DNA of 64,000 nucleotides from Clostridium gasigenes (GTDB lineage Bacteria; Bacillota; Clostridia; Clostridiales; Clostridiaceae), in contig NZ_FNJM01000001.1 in the NCBI RefSeq assembly GCF_900104115.1, forward strand, positions 949,374 through 1,013,373. Direction: 5' to 3'. Below are positions 7,799 through 16,386 of the stretch, one piece after another; the first letter of the stretch is position 1; every line of letters starts with the position of its first letter. The notes beneath the pieces were generated by a model. The model ran no database searches and had not been told where the DNA came from. It was given only the letters and a program-made list of their open reading frames with translations. Both the position numbers and the translations under genes were made by a program.

Positions 7799-9538
7799 TT
7801 AATTTATACTATGATACTTATTAAAATTCGCTACCTCTTCTTTTACTATTTTTTGTACATCTTCTAACATCTTCTTCATATCTTTAAAATATCCTAGAAG
7901 ACATTTACTTTGATATTTCATATTTGATGTTAATCTTTCATAATCCTTTACATCCATTCTAAACCTTTCCCTTTTAATATTAGATGTGAAATTATTAAAA
8001 TAACCACCTAAAAATATACTTTTTTTAGAATTTTCAAAGTTTATTATTTTACTAAAGCAGTCCATAAACTCTATAAAATCCTTATCCTCATTATCTATAT
8101 CAACTAATGATTTGTTTTCATGACATTCTTGTAACAATGTACATTTCTCAATTCCATATTTTGCTTCTTCAATGTAAAAACTTATGAACTCAGTAATATC
8201 ATTAATAATTTCATCTCTATTTATTTTCATATTATATATTGGTTTAAAATTATATTTACTTGCATTAAATATATTAGTTTTAAATAGATCATCAAAATCC
8301 ATATGAATAGTACCTTCTATCATTGCACCATTAGATACATTTATATATTCTACTTCATTAATTCTCTTATCTCCTTTAATATAATCTTGGAGAGTTTCTC
8401 TAAAACTATTTAATGTGGCATTGGTTTTAACCTCATTCCCATTTACATCTTTCACAAGCTCTGTGGCCTCATAATTTATACTCTTATCTAAGTTGAAAGT
8501 AGCCTCTTTTGCATGGTGCTTTTCATTAGTATACGCTAAGTCTTGTCCTGCAAAAATTATCGGGTTACAAGCTAGAGTTCGTGCTACATCTACTGCTGTA
8601 TGAGCTACAGAGCCACCTAAATATATAGATTTTAAGGTATTTAACTCTTCTACAACTTTAGATAATATAGATGACAAATAAATTTTTTCACCTTTATATT
8701 CAGAAAGTATTTTTCTGTTGCTGTATTCATAAAAAGCTAATGGTATATCGCTATTTATATATTCACTAATCATTTCATAATTTTCATCTACTGGGTCAAT
8801 AGTCACTATAAGATTTGGGTTTATTCCATTTTCAATAAGAGCTTTTAATGTTCTACTTCCTGCTACAACTAGATAATTTTTCAAAGCTTCTTTGTTTCTA
8901 ACCATAGATTTTATATTTTCTTCTAATGACGGACCTGCGGATACGATTATAGCAGGAACATCTTTATACCTTCCTTTTATTTTATCAATTGAAGTTGATT
9001 TATTTATAATATCTAAGTTCCAAATTAAATTTCTAATAAACACTTCTCCAAATCGATTTGAAAGAACCATAAACGATAATGAATCAACAAATAAATAATC
9101 TAATGCCTGTGTTAATACTTCTGCTTCCTCTTTATATATCTCTTCATAGTTTCCAAAGAATTGAAGATATAAATTATCAAAATTTAAAGGATTTATAAAT
9201 AAAGATAATTGTTCTTTAACCTTTTCTTTTTCAAATAAAATTAACTTTATTTTGTTATGAGTTAAATTTATAACTTTGTTTTCCTCAAATACATCTTTAT
9301 TGGGTTCATAAATTATTACTCTATTTTGCTCGCAAATATTTTTTTTAAGCTCATTTAGATATTCTGCTGTATCTATACCAAAAATTATTATAAGAGAATT
9401 AAATTTTAAACCATCTAATTCCTTTATTAAATTGTCTATATCTTCTTTATAATTTTCTTTGTTTGCTAAAAAATACTCTTCACTATTTTTTTTTATTTTA
9501 TAAACATATTTTCCATCTAATGTTTTACATTTTTTCAT
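7799..9538 (-). CDS. Maf/DUF115 (MptE-like) motility-associated glycosyltransferase
   Basis: 579 aa from the ATG at 9538, preceded by GAGAGGATTCT. A longer reading frame to 9577 would start inside a hairpin, so it was rejected. The central domain has PAIIVSAGPSLEENI (the conserved G-P-S-L motif of DUF115) and VTIDPVDENYEM; the flanking regions are helical. Maf proteins in Campylobacter, Aeromonas and clostridia transfer pseudaminic or legionaminic acid to flagellin Ser/Thr in the cytoplasm. With the leg genes beside it, this is the likely legionaminyltransferase. The acceptor is unknown; no flagellin gene lies in the window. The small beta-sandwich proteins on both sides are alternative acceptors. 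Confidence 0.83.
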   Translation of the reverse strand: MKKCKTLDGKYVYKIKKNSEEYFLANKENYKEDIDNLIKELDGLKFNSLIIIFGIDTAEYLNELKKNICEQNRVIIYEPNKDVFEENKVINLTHNKIKLILFEKEKVKEQLSLFINPLNFDNLYLQFFGNYEEIYKEEAEVLTQALDYLFVDSLSFMVLSNRFGEVFIRNLIWNLDIINKSTSIDKIKGRYKDVPAIIVSAGPSLEENIKSMVRNKEALKNYLVVAGSRTLKALIENGINPNLIVTIDPVDENYEMISEYINSDIPLAFYEYSNRKILSEYKGEKIYLSSILSKVVEELNTLKSIYLGGSVAHTAVDVARTLACNPIIFAGQDLAYTNEKHHAKEATFNLDKSINYEATELVKDVNGNEVKTNATLNSFRETLQDYIKGDKRINEVEYINVSNGAMIEGTIHMDFDDLFKTNIFNASKYNFKPIYNMKINRDEIINDITEFISFYIEEAKYGIEKCTLLQECHENKSLVDIDNEDKDFIEFMDCFSKIINFENSKKSIFLGGYFNNFTSNIKRERFRMDVKDYERLTSNMKYQSKCLLGYFKDMKKMLEDVQKIVKEEVANFNKYHSIN

Positions 9539-9556
9539 AGAATCCTCTCTTTTTTT

Positions 9557-9585
9557 AAAGAGATGTGAAGTTGTCACATCTCTTT
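9557..9585. terminator. 12-bp stem hairpin between small gene and maf
   Basis: AAAGAGATGTGA and its reverse complement flank a 5-base loop just after the 9596 gene (minus strand). No strong U-tract follows, so it may be a weak terminator or an mRNA-stabilising 3' hairpin. Confidence 0.5.
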
Positions 9586-9595
9586 AATTTAATTA

Positions 9596-9886
9596 TTATT
9601 TAGAATAGAACCTAATATCATAAGCAGTATTTGCTTTTACAGTTATTCCAAATTGTCCGTTTTGATCTGTAAATGTTGTATAATCTGGAGCATCTACATC
9701 TGGATCTTTTGCATCTGACCAAATTAAAATAGCTCCACTTGCTAATGCTGCACCAGTTGGTGTTAATGCTGATCCCTTTATTAATGCTAACACCCATAAA
9801 GATGTTGATGCATTTTTAGCATTTACTATACCTGATTTTGTACTTGCTGCACTAATAGTTACATTCTTTGGTTTATAATTAGCCAT
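9596..9886 (-). CDS. Small Ala/Ser/Thr-rich beta-sandwich protein, possible glycosylated subunit
   Basis: 96 aa with no signal peptide. The first half is unusually rich in Ala, Ser and Thr (for example TISAASTKSGIVNAKNAS), then ASGAILIWSDAKDPD...YTTFTDQNGQFGITVKANTAYDIRFYSK, which follows the carboxypeptidase-regulatory pattern ending in a strand. A good GGAGG site precedes the ATG. Of the five small proteins it has the most potential O-glycosylation sites and lies directly upstream of the Maf transferase. That makes it my first candidate acceptor, by inference only. No family name assigned. Confidence 0.72.
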   Translation of the reverse strand: MANYKPKNVTISAASTKSGIVNAKNASTSLWVLALIKGSALTPTGAALASGAILIWSDAKDPDVDAPDYTTFTDQNGQFGITVKANTAYDIRFYSK

Positions 9887-9965
9887 TTAATTTTCCTCCT
9901 TTGAAAATAATTTTTTTCATCCTTATATATAGTATTCTTAACTATATATTTAGTTCATTATTTCT

Positions 9966-10268
9966 TTAACAATACGCAGTAATTCTATACCCATATGAAA
10001 TTTTGTATGGGAGTGATATTCCATAAGACCCATCTAGCAAAGTAAATGTTACCCCAGTACATACATCCCTATATGGAATATAAGATTCATCAAACACTGT
10101 AATTTCTACTGCTGCTTTAGGTATTGGTTCTCCAAATATATTTACTACTCGTCCCTTTAAAAGTGTACGACCTTCATTAATTTGAGAAGCAAAATTAAAA
10201 TTTAATTCTTTCACTTCGTTATTATATAATTCTATTCCACTTATCATTTTCCTTATAACAGCACACAT
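9966..10268 (-). CDS. Small single-domain beta-sandwich protein
   Basis: 100 aa; ATG preceded by GAGGTGAAAAT. LLKGRVVNIFGEPIPKAAVEITVF...TFTLLDGSYGISLPY is a typical carboxypeptidase-regulatory-like domain (G-R-V, G-x-P-I-x-x-A-x-V, D-G-x-Y). There is no signal peptide; the N-terminal 30 residues are polar. It lies between two hairpins (10283-10341 upstream; none clear downstream) and just before the 9596 gene. Function unknown; it belongs with the other four small domain proteins of the island. Confidence 0.73.
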   Translation of the reverse strand: MCAVIRKMISGIELYNNEVKELNFNFASQINEGRTLLKGRVVNIFGEPIPKAAVEITVFDESYIPYRDVCTGVTFTLLDGSYGISLPYKISYGYRITAYC

Positions 10269-10282
10269 ATTTTCACCTCATT

Positions 10283-10341
10283 AGGCATTCTTAAAAAAAT
10301 AATTAACTAGAAGCTTTATAATTTATTTTTTAAGAATGCCT
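10283..10341. terminator. Long AT-rich hairpin after glycosyltransferase gene
   Basis: AGGCATTCTTAAAAAAATAA pairs with 10323-10341 (one A/T length difference) around a 20-base loop. It follows the stop codon of the minus-strand glycosyltransferase by about 10 nt. The stem itself contains the A/T runs, so it could terminate in either direction. Confidence 0.65.
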
Positions 10342-10351
10342 TACTTTAAAT

Positions 10352-11869
10352 TTAATATTCCTCTTTTAATATATATTCAATAAGACCATTCCAACTACTT
10401 TTTATATGCTTAAAATATATCTCCTTAGTCTTATCCTTATATTTTTCATATAATTCTTTTTCTTTAATAAGTTTATTAACAAGTATTTTCATTTCAATAT
10501 AATCATTCACTTTAAATTCATCTGTTAAATATATTGCAACATCTCCAACATCAGTTGAAATAACTGGTATATTTGTTTTTATAGCAACAACTGAACTTAA
10601 TCCACCACCAAATCTTATAGGATTTAAATACAAATTTGATAGTTCTATGGCTGATACTAGATTCTGCGCATAGGATATATTATATATTTTGTTATATATC
10701 TTTGGATCTACCTTGCCTTTAATACTTTCTTTATCAAAAGATCCTATAAAAATTAGAGCTGCACTTTTATTTTCAGCTAATATATCCTCACATAATTTCA
10801 AGAACTCTTTAGTTACTTCTGCATTTAACCTATTACCCACTATAGATATTAAAAAAGTATCTTCTGATATTTCTAACTCTTTTCTTGTGTATTTATTTTC
10901 GCTATTATCACTTATCATAATATCTGACATTGATATAGGAATTTCTAATGAATATTGATATTCATTAATTTTAGTTTTGGTAATACTATTTACTTCACCT
11001 GTATTAACTAAATACTTACCTTGTGATATTGGTAATTCACCACTTATTGCTATTGTATAAGTATTTGTAAATCTATTAGATAAATCTGATAATATACTAG
11101 ATCCCCCTATAGAAATAATAAATTTAGGATTTAATTTATTTATTGATTGGAGCATTTCCTCTATTCTTTTTATAACTTTTGTATCTTTACCCCCTTGGTC
11201 ATAATAAATTTCACATCTATTAATATCTTCCTCTAACATAACCCAATTTAAAATATCATCACCATAATCCTCTATATAATTTGCTACTAAGGGATTATAA
11301 TAATAGTATTCTATTGAAGTTGGCATCTCTCTAGAATTAAATATATAAATTTTTTCTATTCCTGTGAAATTGTCATTTATAGTTTTTGCAATAGATAACA
11401 GAACTTTAGTTGGAGAATTATCATTAGCTAAAAATTGATTTGTTATAAATACTGCTATTTTTTCATCTTTAGCCTTTTCTTCTTTTATTAGTGGTACTTT
11501 TATACTATTTTTCATTTCAATAGTTCTTAATATATATGAATATATCTCATTTAATCTAATACTATCTTTCGCTTCTATATTTATAAACGCCTGTCTTACT
11601 AACTGCCAATATAAATATATTTTTGCTTTAATATTAACACTCTCATTAGTTATTATATTTTTAATTAAACCTAAACATCTTACATCTTTATAAAAGTAAT
11701 AGTATTGTGAAATTGAAAACACAACTAGATTCAAAGTATTTTCATTTTTAAAATCTATATTTTCCACTCCAAATCTTAATAAATCTCTACATAATTTCAT
11801 ATTACTAATTAATTTTTTATTGTACATTACTAATTTCTTTTCAGATTTTTTCATTTTACATATATTCAT
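10352..11869 (-). CDS. GT-B fold glycosyltransferase (GT4-like)
   Basis: 505 aa. The N-terminal 130 residues are helical and unassigned. A first Rossmann-like half begins at about residue 138 (KIAVFITNQFLANDNSPTKVLLS). The C-terminal half has FLISIVGNRL, ALIFIGSFDKES and RFGGGLSSVVAIKTNIPVIS, resembling the nucleotide-sugar site of family GT4. The usual second glutamate of the EX7E motif is not obvious, so donor contacts may differ. Probably soluble or peripheral. It likely elongates the surface glycan, possibly with the amino sugar made by the 11975-14377 genes; substrate unknown. The ribosome-binding site is weak (AGG). Confidence 0.72.
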   Translation of the reverse strand: MNICKMKKSEKKLVMYNKKLISNMKLCRDLLRFGVENIDFKNENTLNLVVFSISQYYYFYKDVRCLGLIKNIITNESVNIKAKIYLYWQLVRQAFINIEAKDSIRLNEIYSYILRTIEMKNSIKVPLIKEEKAKDEKIAVFITNQFLANDNSPTKVLLSIAKTINDNFTGIEKIYIFNSREMPTSIEYYYYNPLVANYIEDYGDDILNWVMLEEDINRCEIYYDQGGKDTKVIKRIEEMLQSINKLNPKFIISIGGSSILSDLSNRFTNTYTIAISGELPISQGKYLVNTGEVNSITKTKINEYQYSLEIPISMSDIMISDNSENKYTRKELEISEDTFLISIVGNRLNAEVTKEFLKLCEDILAENKSAALIFIGSFDKESIKGKVDPKIYNKIYNISYAQNLVSAIELSNLYLNPIRFGGGLSSVVAIKTNIPVISTDVGDVAIYLTDEFKVNDYIEMKILVNKLIKEKELYEKYKDKTKEIYFKHIKSSWNGLIEYILKEEY

Positions 11870-11974
11870 TTTTCAACCTACTTATTAATTATTTCATTTT
11901 CTCATATACCTGTGATTAACTAGATGCACCATATCCTTCAATAAAAAGTAATATTCCTCTTTCATTATATATAT

Positions 11975-12496
11975 TCAATTCTCCTTTAAATCTCTAATTT
12001 TTCTAGCCGGTACGCCTGCATACACACTATAAGGTTCAATATCAATAGTTACTACACTCCCAGCCCCAACTATTGAACATTTCCCTATAGTTATGCCTGG
12101 CATTATAGTTGCATTTGCACCTATCCACACCTCATCTTCAACTATAATAATTCCTTCTTTTGTCAAAACATCTTTTACATATTGTATTTCATTTATCTCT
12201 TTCCCATTGTTAGCTTCAGATTTACAAATAAATACTACATTTGGTGCTATTGATACATTATCTCCAATGTATAAACATATACTTTTTCCAGTTCTAATAA
12301 CTGTTAGCCCTAAATTTGCCAGAGTATTCTCACCCATTCTAACTCCTAACTTTTCATAATATTGCTTTCTTAGATATGGATCTGGATGATAAAAAGCTAT
12401 TATCTTTATAAATCTTTCTGGCATAATATCAACATATTTTCTGCAAAATTTATATATATAATTATCTATAAACTTAAGACTTTTTTTAAAAATCAT
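11975..12496 (-). CDS. Hexapeptide-repeat acyltransferase (LacA/maltose O-acetyltransferase type)
   Basis: 173 aa left-handed beta-helix. Visible motifs are GDNVSIAPNVVFI, EDEVWIGANATIMPGITIGKCSIVGAGSVVT and the C-terminal YAGVPARKIRDL. Such enzymes use acetyl-CoA to O- or N-acetylate sugars. It is 30 nt downstream of the WbqC-like gene and shares the unit with a sugar 4-aminotransferase, so N-acetylation of an amino-deoxy sugar is plausible. ATG preceded by AGGAAGTAGGAT. Confidence 0.8.
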   Translation of the reverse strand: MIFKKSLKFIDNYIYKFCRKYVDIMPERFIKIIAFYHPDPYLRKQYYEKLGVRMGENTLANLGLTVIRTGKSICLYIGDNVSIAPNVVFICKSEANNGKEINEIQYVKDVLTKEGIIIVEDEVWIGANATIMPGITIGKCSIVGAGSVVTIDIEPYSVYAGVPARKIRDLKEN

Positions 12497-12526
12497 ATCC
12501 TACTTCCTTTAATTAAATACTTCTTA

Positions 12527-13213
12527 TTAAAATATATATAATGAGGAATTTTCACCACAATTAAATATTAAATCTAATACAGTAACCCCATGTGTTACAA
12601 ACGATCCCTTTATCTGCTTATATTCTGGATACTTATAATCCATATACTCAAGCGCTATATTATTATTTGAAAATTTTTGTGTCACTATATAACCTTTCCC
12701 TGCTGGCCCTGATAAATAAGTTGTAGCATCTAGCTTTTTACATATTTCGATTACTTTATCATCTTTTATTCCTTTAGCATCTAAATCAACTGAATTTATA
12801 AATTCAGTTTTTATTCCTAGAACCTTTGATATTAACTTTGTTGAATAAATATTTAGTTCTGATAAGTTTGTCCACTCTCTTTTTAAATATAATTCATCTA
12901 AAATCCACTCATAATCTTTATAATACTTAGATTTACTATAATTAAGTTTAAAAGCATTATAATGTTTTCTTTGCCAATTTATATTTTTATTAATTTCTGC
13001 TTCATATATTTTCTGACCTCTTCTACCACTATTCATTATCGGTACCGTTATCCATTTTTCTTCTTTTCCTACTAATATTTTATTTCTATTTCTCCAATCA
13101 TGCTCTGTATATTGAACATCTTCTAAGAATACAAAAGTATCAACCTGATTTATCATGTCAAATACACCCTTCCAGGGAATATAATTAGATTGTAAGATAG
13201 CTATTTTTCTCAT
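12527..13213 (-). CDS. WbqC-like family protein
   Basis: 228 aa. The N-terminus IAILQSNYIPWKGVFDMI, then VFLEDVQYTEHDWRNRN and a late YLSGPAGKGYI segment, match the WbqC family found in O-antigen and glycan clusters. Biochemical role is not settled; a transfer of an acyl or amino-acid group to amino sugars has been suggested for the family. It starts at an ATG after GGAGGGAGTT, 30 nt from the aminotransferase gene. It probably modifies the same sugar. Confidence 0.8.
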   Translation of the reverse strand: MRKIAILQSNYIPWKGVFDMINQVDTFVFLEDVQYTEHDWRNRNKILVGKEEKWITVPIMNSGRRGQKIYEAEINKNINWQRKHYNAFKLNYSKSKYYKDYEWILDELYLKREWTNLSELNIYSTKLISKVLGIKTEFINSVDLDAKGIKDDKVIEICKKLDATTYLSGPAGKGYIVTQKFSNNNIALEYMDYKYPEYKQIKGSFVTHGVTVLDLIFNCGENSSLYIF

Positions 13214-13243
13214 AACTCCCTCCTTTCTATTTTTAAACTTGAT

Positions 13244-14377
13244 TTATTTTTCAAAATACTTGTTTATTTTATATACTATATAATTTATACTATTTTTATC
13301 TAATCCATAATATAATGGTAATCTAACTAATCTTTCACTTTCTTTAGTTGTATAAACATCTACTCCATTAAATCTCCCAAACTTTTTTCCAGCTTTAGAT
13401 GAATGTAACGGAATATAATGAAATACACTTAGTATTCCATTATTTTTCAAATAATTTATTAGTTTTGTTCTTTCTTCTAAATCTTTAACTTTTATATAAA
13501 ACATATGTCCATTACTAGTACAGTCTTTTGGTATATATGGCCTCTGAATTATTTGTTTATCATTAAGATCCTGTAGTCCCTCATAATATATATTCCATGA
13601 CTTTAACCTATCTTCGTTTATAGAATTCGCCTCTTCTAACTGTGCATATAAATATGCAGCATTTAGTTCACTTGGTAAATATGATGATCCAATATCAACC
13701 CATGAATATTTATCTACTTGCCCTCTAAAGAATTTACTTCTGTTTGTTCCTTTTTCTCTAATTATCTCTGCTCTTTCTATATAATCTTTATTTTTTATTA
13801 GAATTGCTCCACCCTCACCCATACTATAATTTTTAGTTTCGTGAAAACTATAACATCCAAAATCACCTATAGTTCCCAGTGCTACTCCTTTATACAACGA
13901 CATAACTCCCTGAGCTGCATCCTCAACTACATATAGGTTATATTTTTTTGCTATTTCCATTATTTTATCCATTTCACAACTTATACCTGCATAATGAACA
14001 GGAATTATGACCTTAGTTTTTTCAGTTATTGCATCTTCAATTAAATTTTCATCTATATTCATAGTATCTGGTCTTATATCAACAAAAACTATTTTAGCAC
14101 CTCTTAAAACAAAAGCATTTACTGTTGAAACAAATGTATATGACGGTGCAATAACTTCATCTCCTTCACATATATTACATAATAATGATGCCATTTCTAA
14201 TGCATGGGTACATGATGTAGTTAACAATGCTTTATTAGTTTTAAATTTATTTTCAAACCATTCATTACATTTTTTAGTAAATGGTCCATCACCACATATA
14301 ACTCTATTTTCTTTTATAGCCTTCATAATATATTCTTCTTCTCTACCTATAAATGGAGGCACATTAAAATCTATCAT
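13244..14377 (-). CDS. DegT/DnrJ/EryC1 sugar aminotransferase (WecE/FdtB-like)
   Basis: 377 aa from the ATG at 14377 (GAGG 9 nt upstream). An upstream TTG is possible but less likely. FGCYSFHETKNYSMGEGGA holds the PLP lysine; LLTTSCTHALEMASLLC and VEDAAQGVMS are family motifs. The N-terminal FNVPPFIGREEEYI pattern resembles dTDP-4-amino-4,6-dideoxygalactose transaminases (RffA/WecE). It heads a four-gene unit (aminotransferase, WbqC, acetyltransferase, GT). That unit probably makes and attaches a second acylamino-deoxyhexose, with the dTDP-sugar supplied from elsewhere. Confidence 0.82.
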   Translation of the reverse strand: MIDFNVPPFIGREEEYIMKAIKENRVICGDGPFTKKCNEWFENKFKTNKALLTTSCTHALEMASLLCNICEGDEVIAPSYTFVSTVNAFVLRGAKIVFVDIRPDTMNIDENLIEDAITEKTKVIIPVHYAGISCEMDKIMEIAKKYNLYVVEDAAQGVMSLYKGVALGTIGDFGCYSFHETKNYSMGEGGAILIKNKDYIERAEIIREKGTNRSKFFRGQVDKYSWVDIGSSYLPSELNAAYLYAQLEEANSINEDRLKSWNIYYEGLQDLNDKQIIQRPYIPKDCTSNGHMFYIKVKDLEERTKLINYLKNNGILSVFHYIPLHSSKAGKKFGRFNGVDVYTTKESERLVRLPLYYGLDKNSINYIVYKINKYFEK

Positions 14378-14570
14378 TCTCCACAACCTCGCTTTATTAC
14401 TTATCGCCTTTACTAATTATATATCCATAATGAAAAAATAACCTTTTGGTTTAATTCCTTCTAACCCTTCATATATATACTTATAATATTTAATAAATTT
14501 TCTTTTGTTCCTTAAATGAAAGATTATAATTATATAGTTCTATATTAAATGTATTTTTTGGGAGGTTATT

Positions 14571-15737
14571 ATGAAAAAAAAAGTATGTATCGTGACTAGT
14601 ACCCGTGCCGATTATAGTTTACTTAAGCCATTAATAAGTAAATTTGATATAGCTTTAGACTTTGATTTAAATCTAGTTGTTACTGGAATGCATTTATCTT
14701 ATGAATTTGGAGCAACCTATAATATTATTGAATCTGATGGCTTTAAAATAGATAAAAAAATAGAAATTCTATTAAGTTCTGATACTAAAGTTGGAATATC
14801 AAAATCAATGGGATTAGCTATTATTAGTTTTTCAGAATATTTTAATGAAACATGTCCTGATATTTTAATAGTTTTAGGTGATAGATTTGAAATTTTTGCT
14901 ATAGTATCCGCAGCTAATATTGCTAATATTCCGGTTGCACATTTACATGGTGGTGAAACAACTGAAGGTGCTTATGATGAAGCATTTAGACATTGTATAA
15001 CTAAAATGAGTTATCTTCATTTTACCTCTACTAAAGAGTATTCAAAAAGAGTTATTCAATTAGGAGAAAATCCTATAAGAGTATTTAATGTAGGTTCTAT
15101 TGGTGTTGAAAACATTAAAACTTTACCTTTATTAAGCTTACAAGAATTAGAAAGTTGTATAGATTTTAAATTGGATTTACCTTATGGACTTATAACATAT
15201 CATCCTGTAACACTTGAAAAATCAAGTCCTAAAAAGCAAGTATATGAACTACTAGATGCTTTAGCTAACTTCTCTAATATGAAATTTTTAATTACTAAAG
15301 GAAATTGTGATACAAATGGTAGAGAAATAAACAATATCCTTGAAAAGTATTCTAAAATAAACAATGAAAATTTTAAGTTCTTTACTTCATTAGGTGAAAT
15401 ACCTTATTTAAGTTCTATGAAATACTCTAGCCTTGTAATAGGTAATTCATCTAGTGGAATTCTTGAAGCTCCTTCTTTTAAAATACCAACTGTTAATATA
15501 GGCGATAGGCAAAAAGGACGTATTCAGGCAGAATCTATAATAAATTCTGAACCTAATTCTAGTAGTATAACTTTAGCAATAAAAAAATCATTATCACCTG
15601 AATTTAAAAATACTTTACAATCTATTGTTAACCCCTACGGTGGTGAAGATACTTGTAATAAAATAATTAATATAATTACTAAGTTCTTAAATTCAACTAT
15701 TGATTTAAAAAAGACATTTTATAATATTAATTTCTAA
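14571..15737 (+). CDS. legG: Hydrolysing UDP/GDP-sugar 2-epimerase (NeuC/LegG)
   Basis: 388 aa, GT-B-like epimerase 2 fold. Motifs: TSTRADYSLLKPL, LVVTGMHLSYEFGAT, VLGDRFEIFA, VAHLHGGETTEGAYDE and SSLVIGNSSSGILEAPSF. NeuC/LegG enzymes hydrolyse and epimerise the diacetamido sugar nucleotide to the ManNAc-type sugar used by LegI. It supplies the one step missing from the minus-strand leg block, 8 kb away and on the opposite strand. ATG preceded by GGGAGGTTATT. Confidence 0.87.
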   Translation: MKKKVCIVTSTRADYSLLKPLISKFDIALDFDLNLVVTGMHLSYEFGATYNIIESDGFKIDKKIEILLSSDTKVGISKSMGLAIISFSEYFNETCPDILIVLGDRFEIFAIVSAANIANIPVAHLHGGETTEGAYDEAFRHCITKMSYLHFTSTKEYSKRVIQLGENPIRVFNVGSIGVENIKTLPLLSLQELESCIDFKLDLPYGLITYHPVTLEKSSPKKQVYELLDALANFSNMKFLITKGNCDTNGREINNILEKYSKINNENFKFFTSLGEIPYLSSMKYSSLVIGNSSSGILEAPSFKIPTVNIGDRQKGRIQAESIINSEPNSSSITLAIKKSLSPEFKNTLQSIVNPYGGEDTCNKIINIITKFLNSTIDLKKTFYNINF

Positions 15738-15766
15738 AAACACACTATTAGGTTTAAGTGATTATA

Positions 15767-15795
15767 TTGACATTAAATACTTTTCTTGATAAAAT
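15767..15795 (+). promoter_or_regulatory. SigA-type promoter of speDE
   Basis: TTGACA at 15767-15772, a 17-nt spacer, then TAAAAT at 15790-15795. Downstream in the leader, AGTATAA (15813) can pair with TTATACT (ending 15843), followed by a T-rich stretch, which may act as a weak attenuator. Confidence 0.68.
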
Positions 15796-15884
15796 AACTC
15801 TTATTGTTAGTTAGTATAAGTTAACCCAAAGTTTATTTATACTAAACTTTCTTTTTAAAAAGCAATTATTTTATAGGAGGTTAC

Positions 15885-15929
15885 ATGGGAAACTCATTTT
15901 TATTAATAAAATACTTATCTATTGGTTAG
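15885..15929 (+). CDS. Possible 14-aa leader peptide upstream of speD
   Basis: ATG at 15885 sits after a strong ATAGGAGGTTAC ribosome-binding site; the 14 codons (MGNSFLLIKYLSIG) end at TAG, 33 nt before the speD ATG. It is too short for homology. Its strong start signal inside the speDE leader suggests translation and possible control of the downstream genes, by analogy to short upstream ORFs elsewhere. It may also be incidental. Confidence 0.4.
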   Translation: MGNSFLLIKYLSIG

Positions 15930-15961
15930 AATTAAAAATTTAATTTACGGAGGACTATATT

Positions 15962-16381
15962 ATGAAAATTGAACAATTAGGTAGACATATTTTAGTTGAG
16001 TATTACAACTGTGACAAGGATATGCTAAAAGATCATGCAATTATTGAGGAACATATGAAGCAAGCCGCTATTAAAGCAAATGCAACAATAGTTACAAGTT
16101 GCTTCCATAAATTTAATCCATGGGGAGTAAGTGGTGCTGTAATAATCCAAGAATCTCATCTTACTATCCACACTTGGCCTGAATATGGATATGCCTCAGT
16201 TGATTTATTCACTTGTGGAGACACTGTTAACCCATGGGTTGGCTTTAAATATCTTGAAGATGCTTTAAAATCTGAAAGAAGCGAATCCACAGAAATTGCT
16301 AGAGGATTAGTTGATAAAATTAAAAACTTTGGTCATGGTGCTTATGATAATATGGATATAAAATTTAAGATGGAGGAATAG
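15962..16381 (+). CDS. speD: S-adenosylmethionine decarboxylase proenzyme
   Basis: 139 aa, class 1b prokaryotic AdoMetDC. The self-cleavage site is in IIQESHLTIHTWPEYGYASVD: cleavage between Glu64 and Ser65 makes the pyruvoyl group on Ser65. His70 and Cys85 are the expected catalytic residues. The product, decarboxylated AdoMet, is the aminopropyl donor for SpeE, whose gene begins 5 nt downstream. ATG preceded by CGGAGGACTATAT. Confidence 0.96.
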   Translation: MKIEQLGRHILVEYYNCDKDMLKDHAIIEEHMKQAAIKANATIVTSCFHKFNPWGVSGAVIIQESHLTIHTWPEYGYASVDLFTCGDTVNPWVGFKYLEDALKSERSESTEIARGLVDKIKNFGHGAYDNMDIKFKMEE

Positions 16382-16386
16382 ATAAT

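Noticed and set aside
7799..9577. Longer form of the Maf-type protein starting at 9577
   Set aside because: Its start lies within a stable hairpin and lacks a ribosome-binding site; the ATG at 9538 has GAGAGG.
11894..11965. 23-aa minus-strand ORF (MKEEYYFLLKDMV...) after the acetyltransferase gene
   Set aside because: Nearest GGAG is about 14 nt from the ATG. The start resembles the glycosyltransferase C-terminal codons, so it may be a duplication remnant, not a gene.
14387..14570. SigD (flagellar) promoter near GGCGATAA upstream of the aminotransferase
   Set aside because: The -10-like GGCGATAA has no TAAA at the right distance, so flagellar control cannot be claimed.
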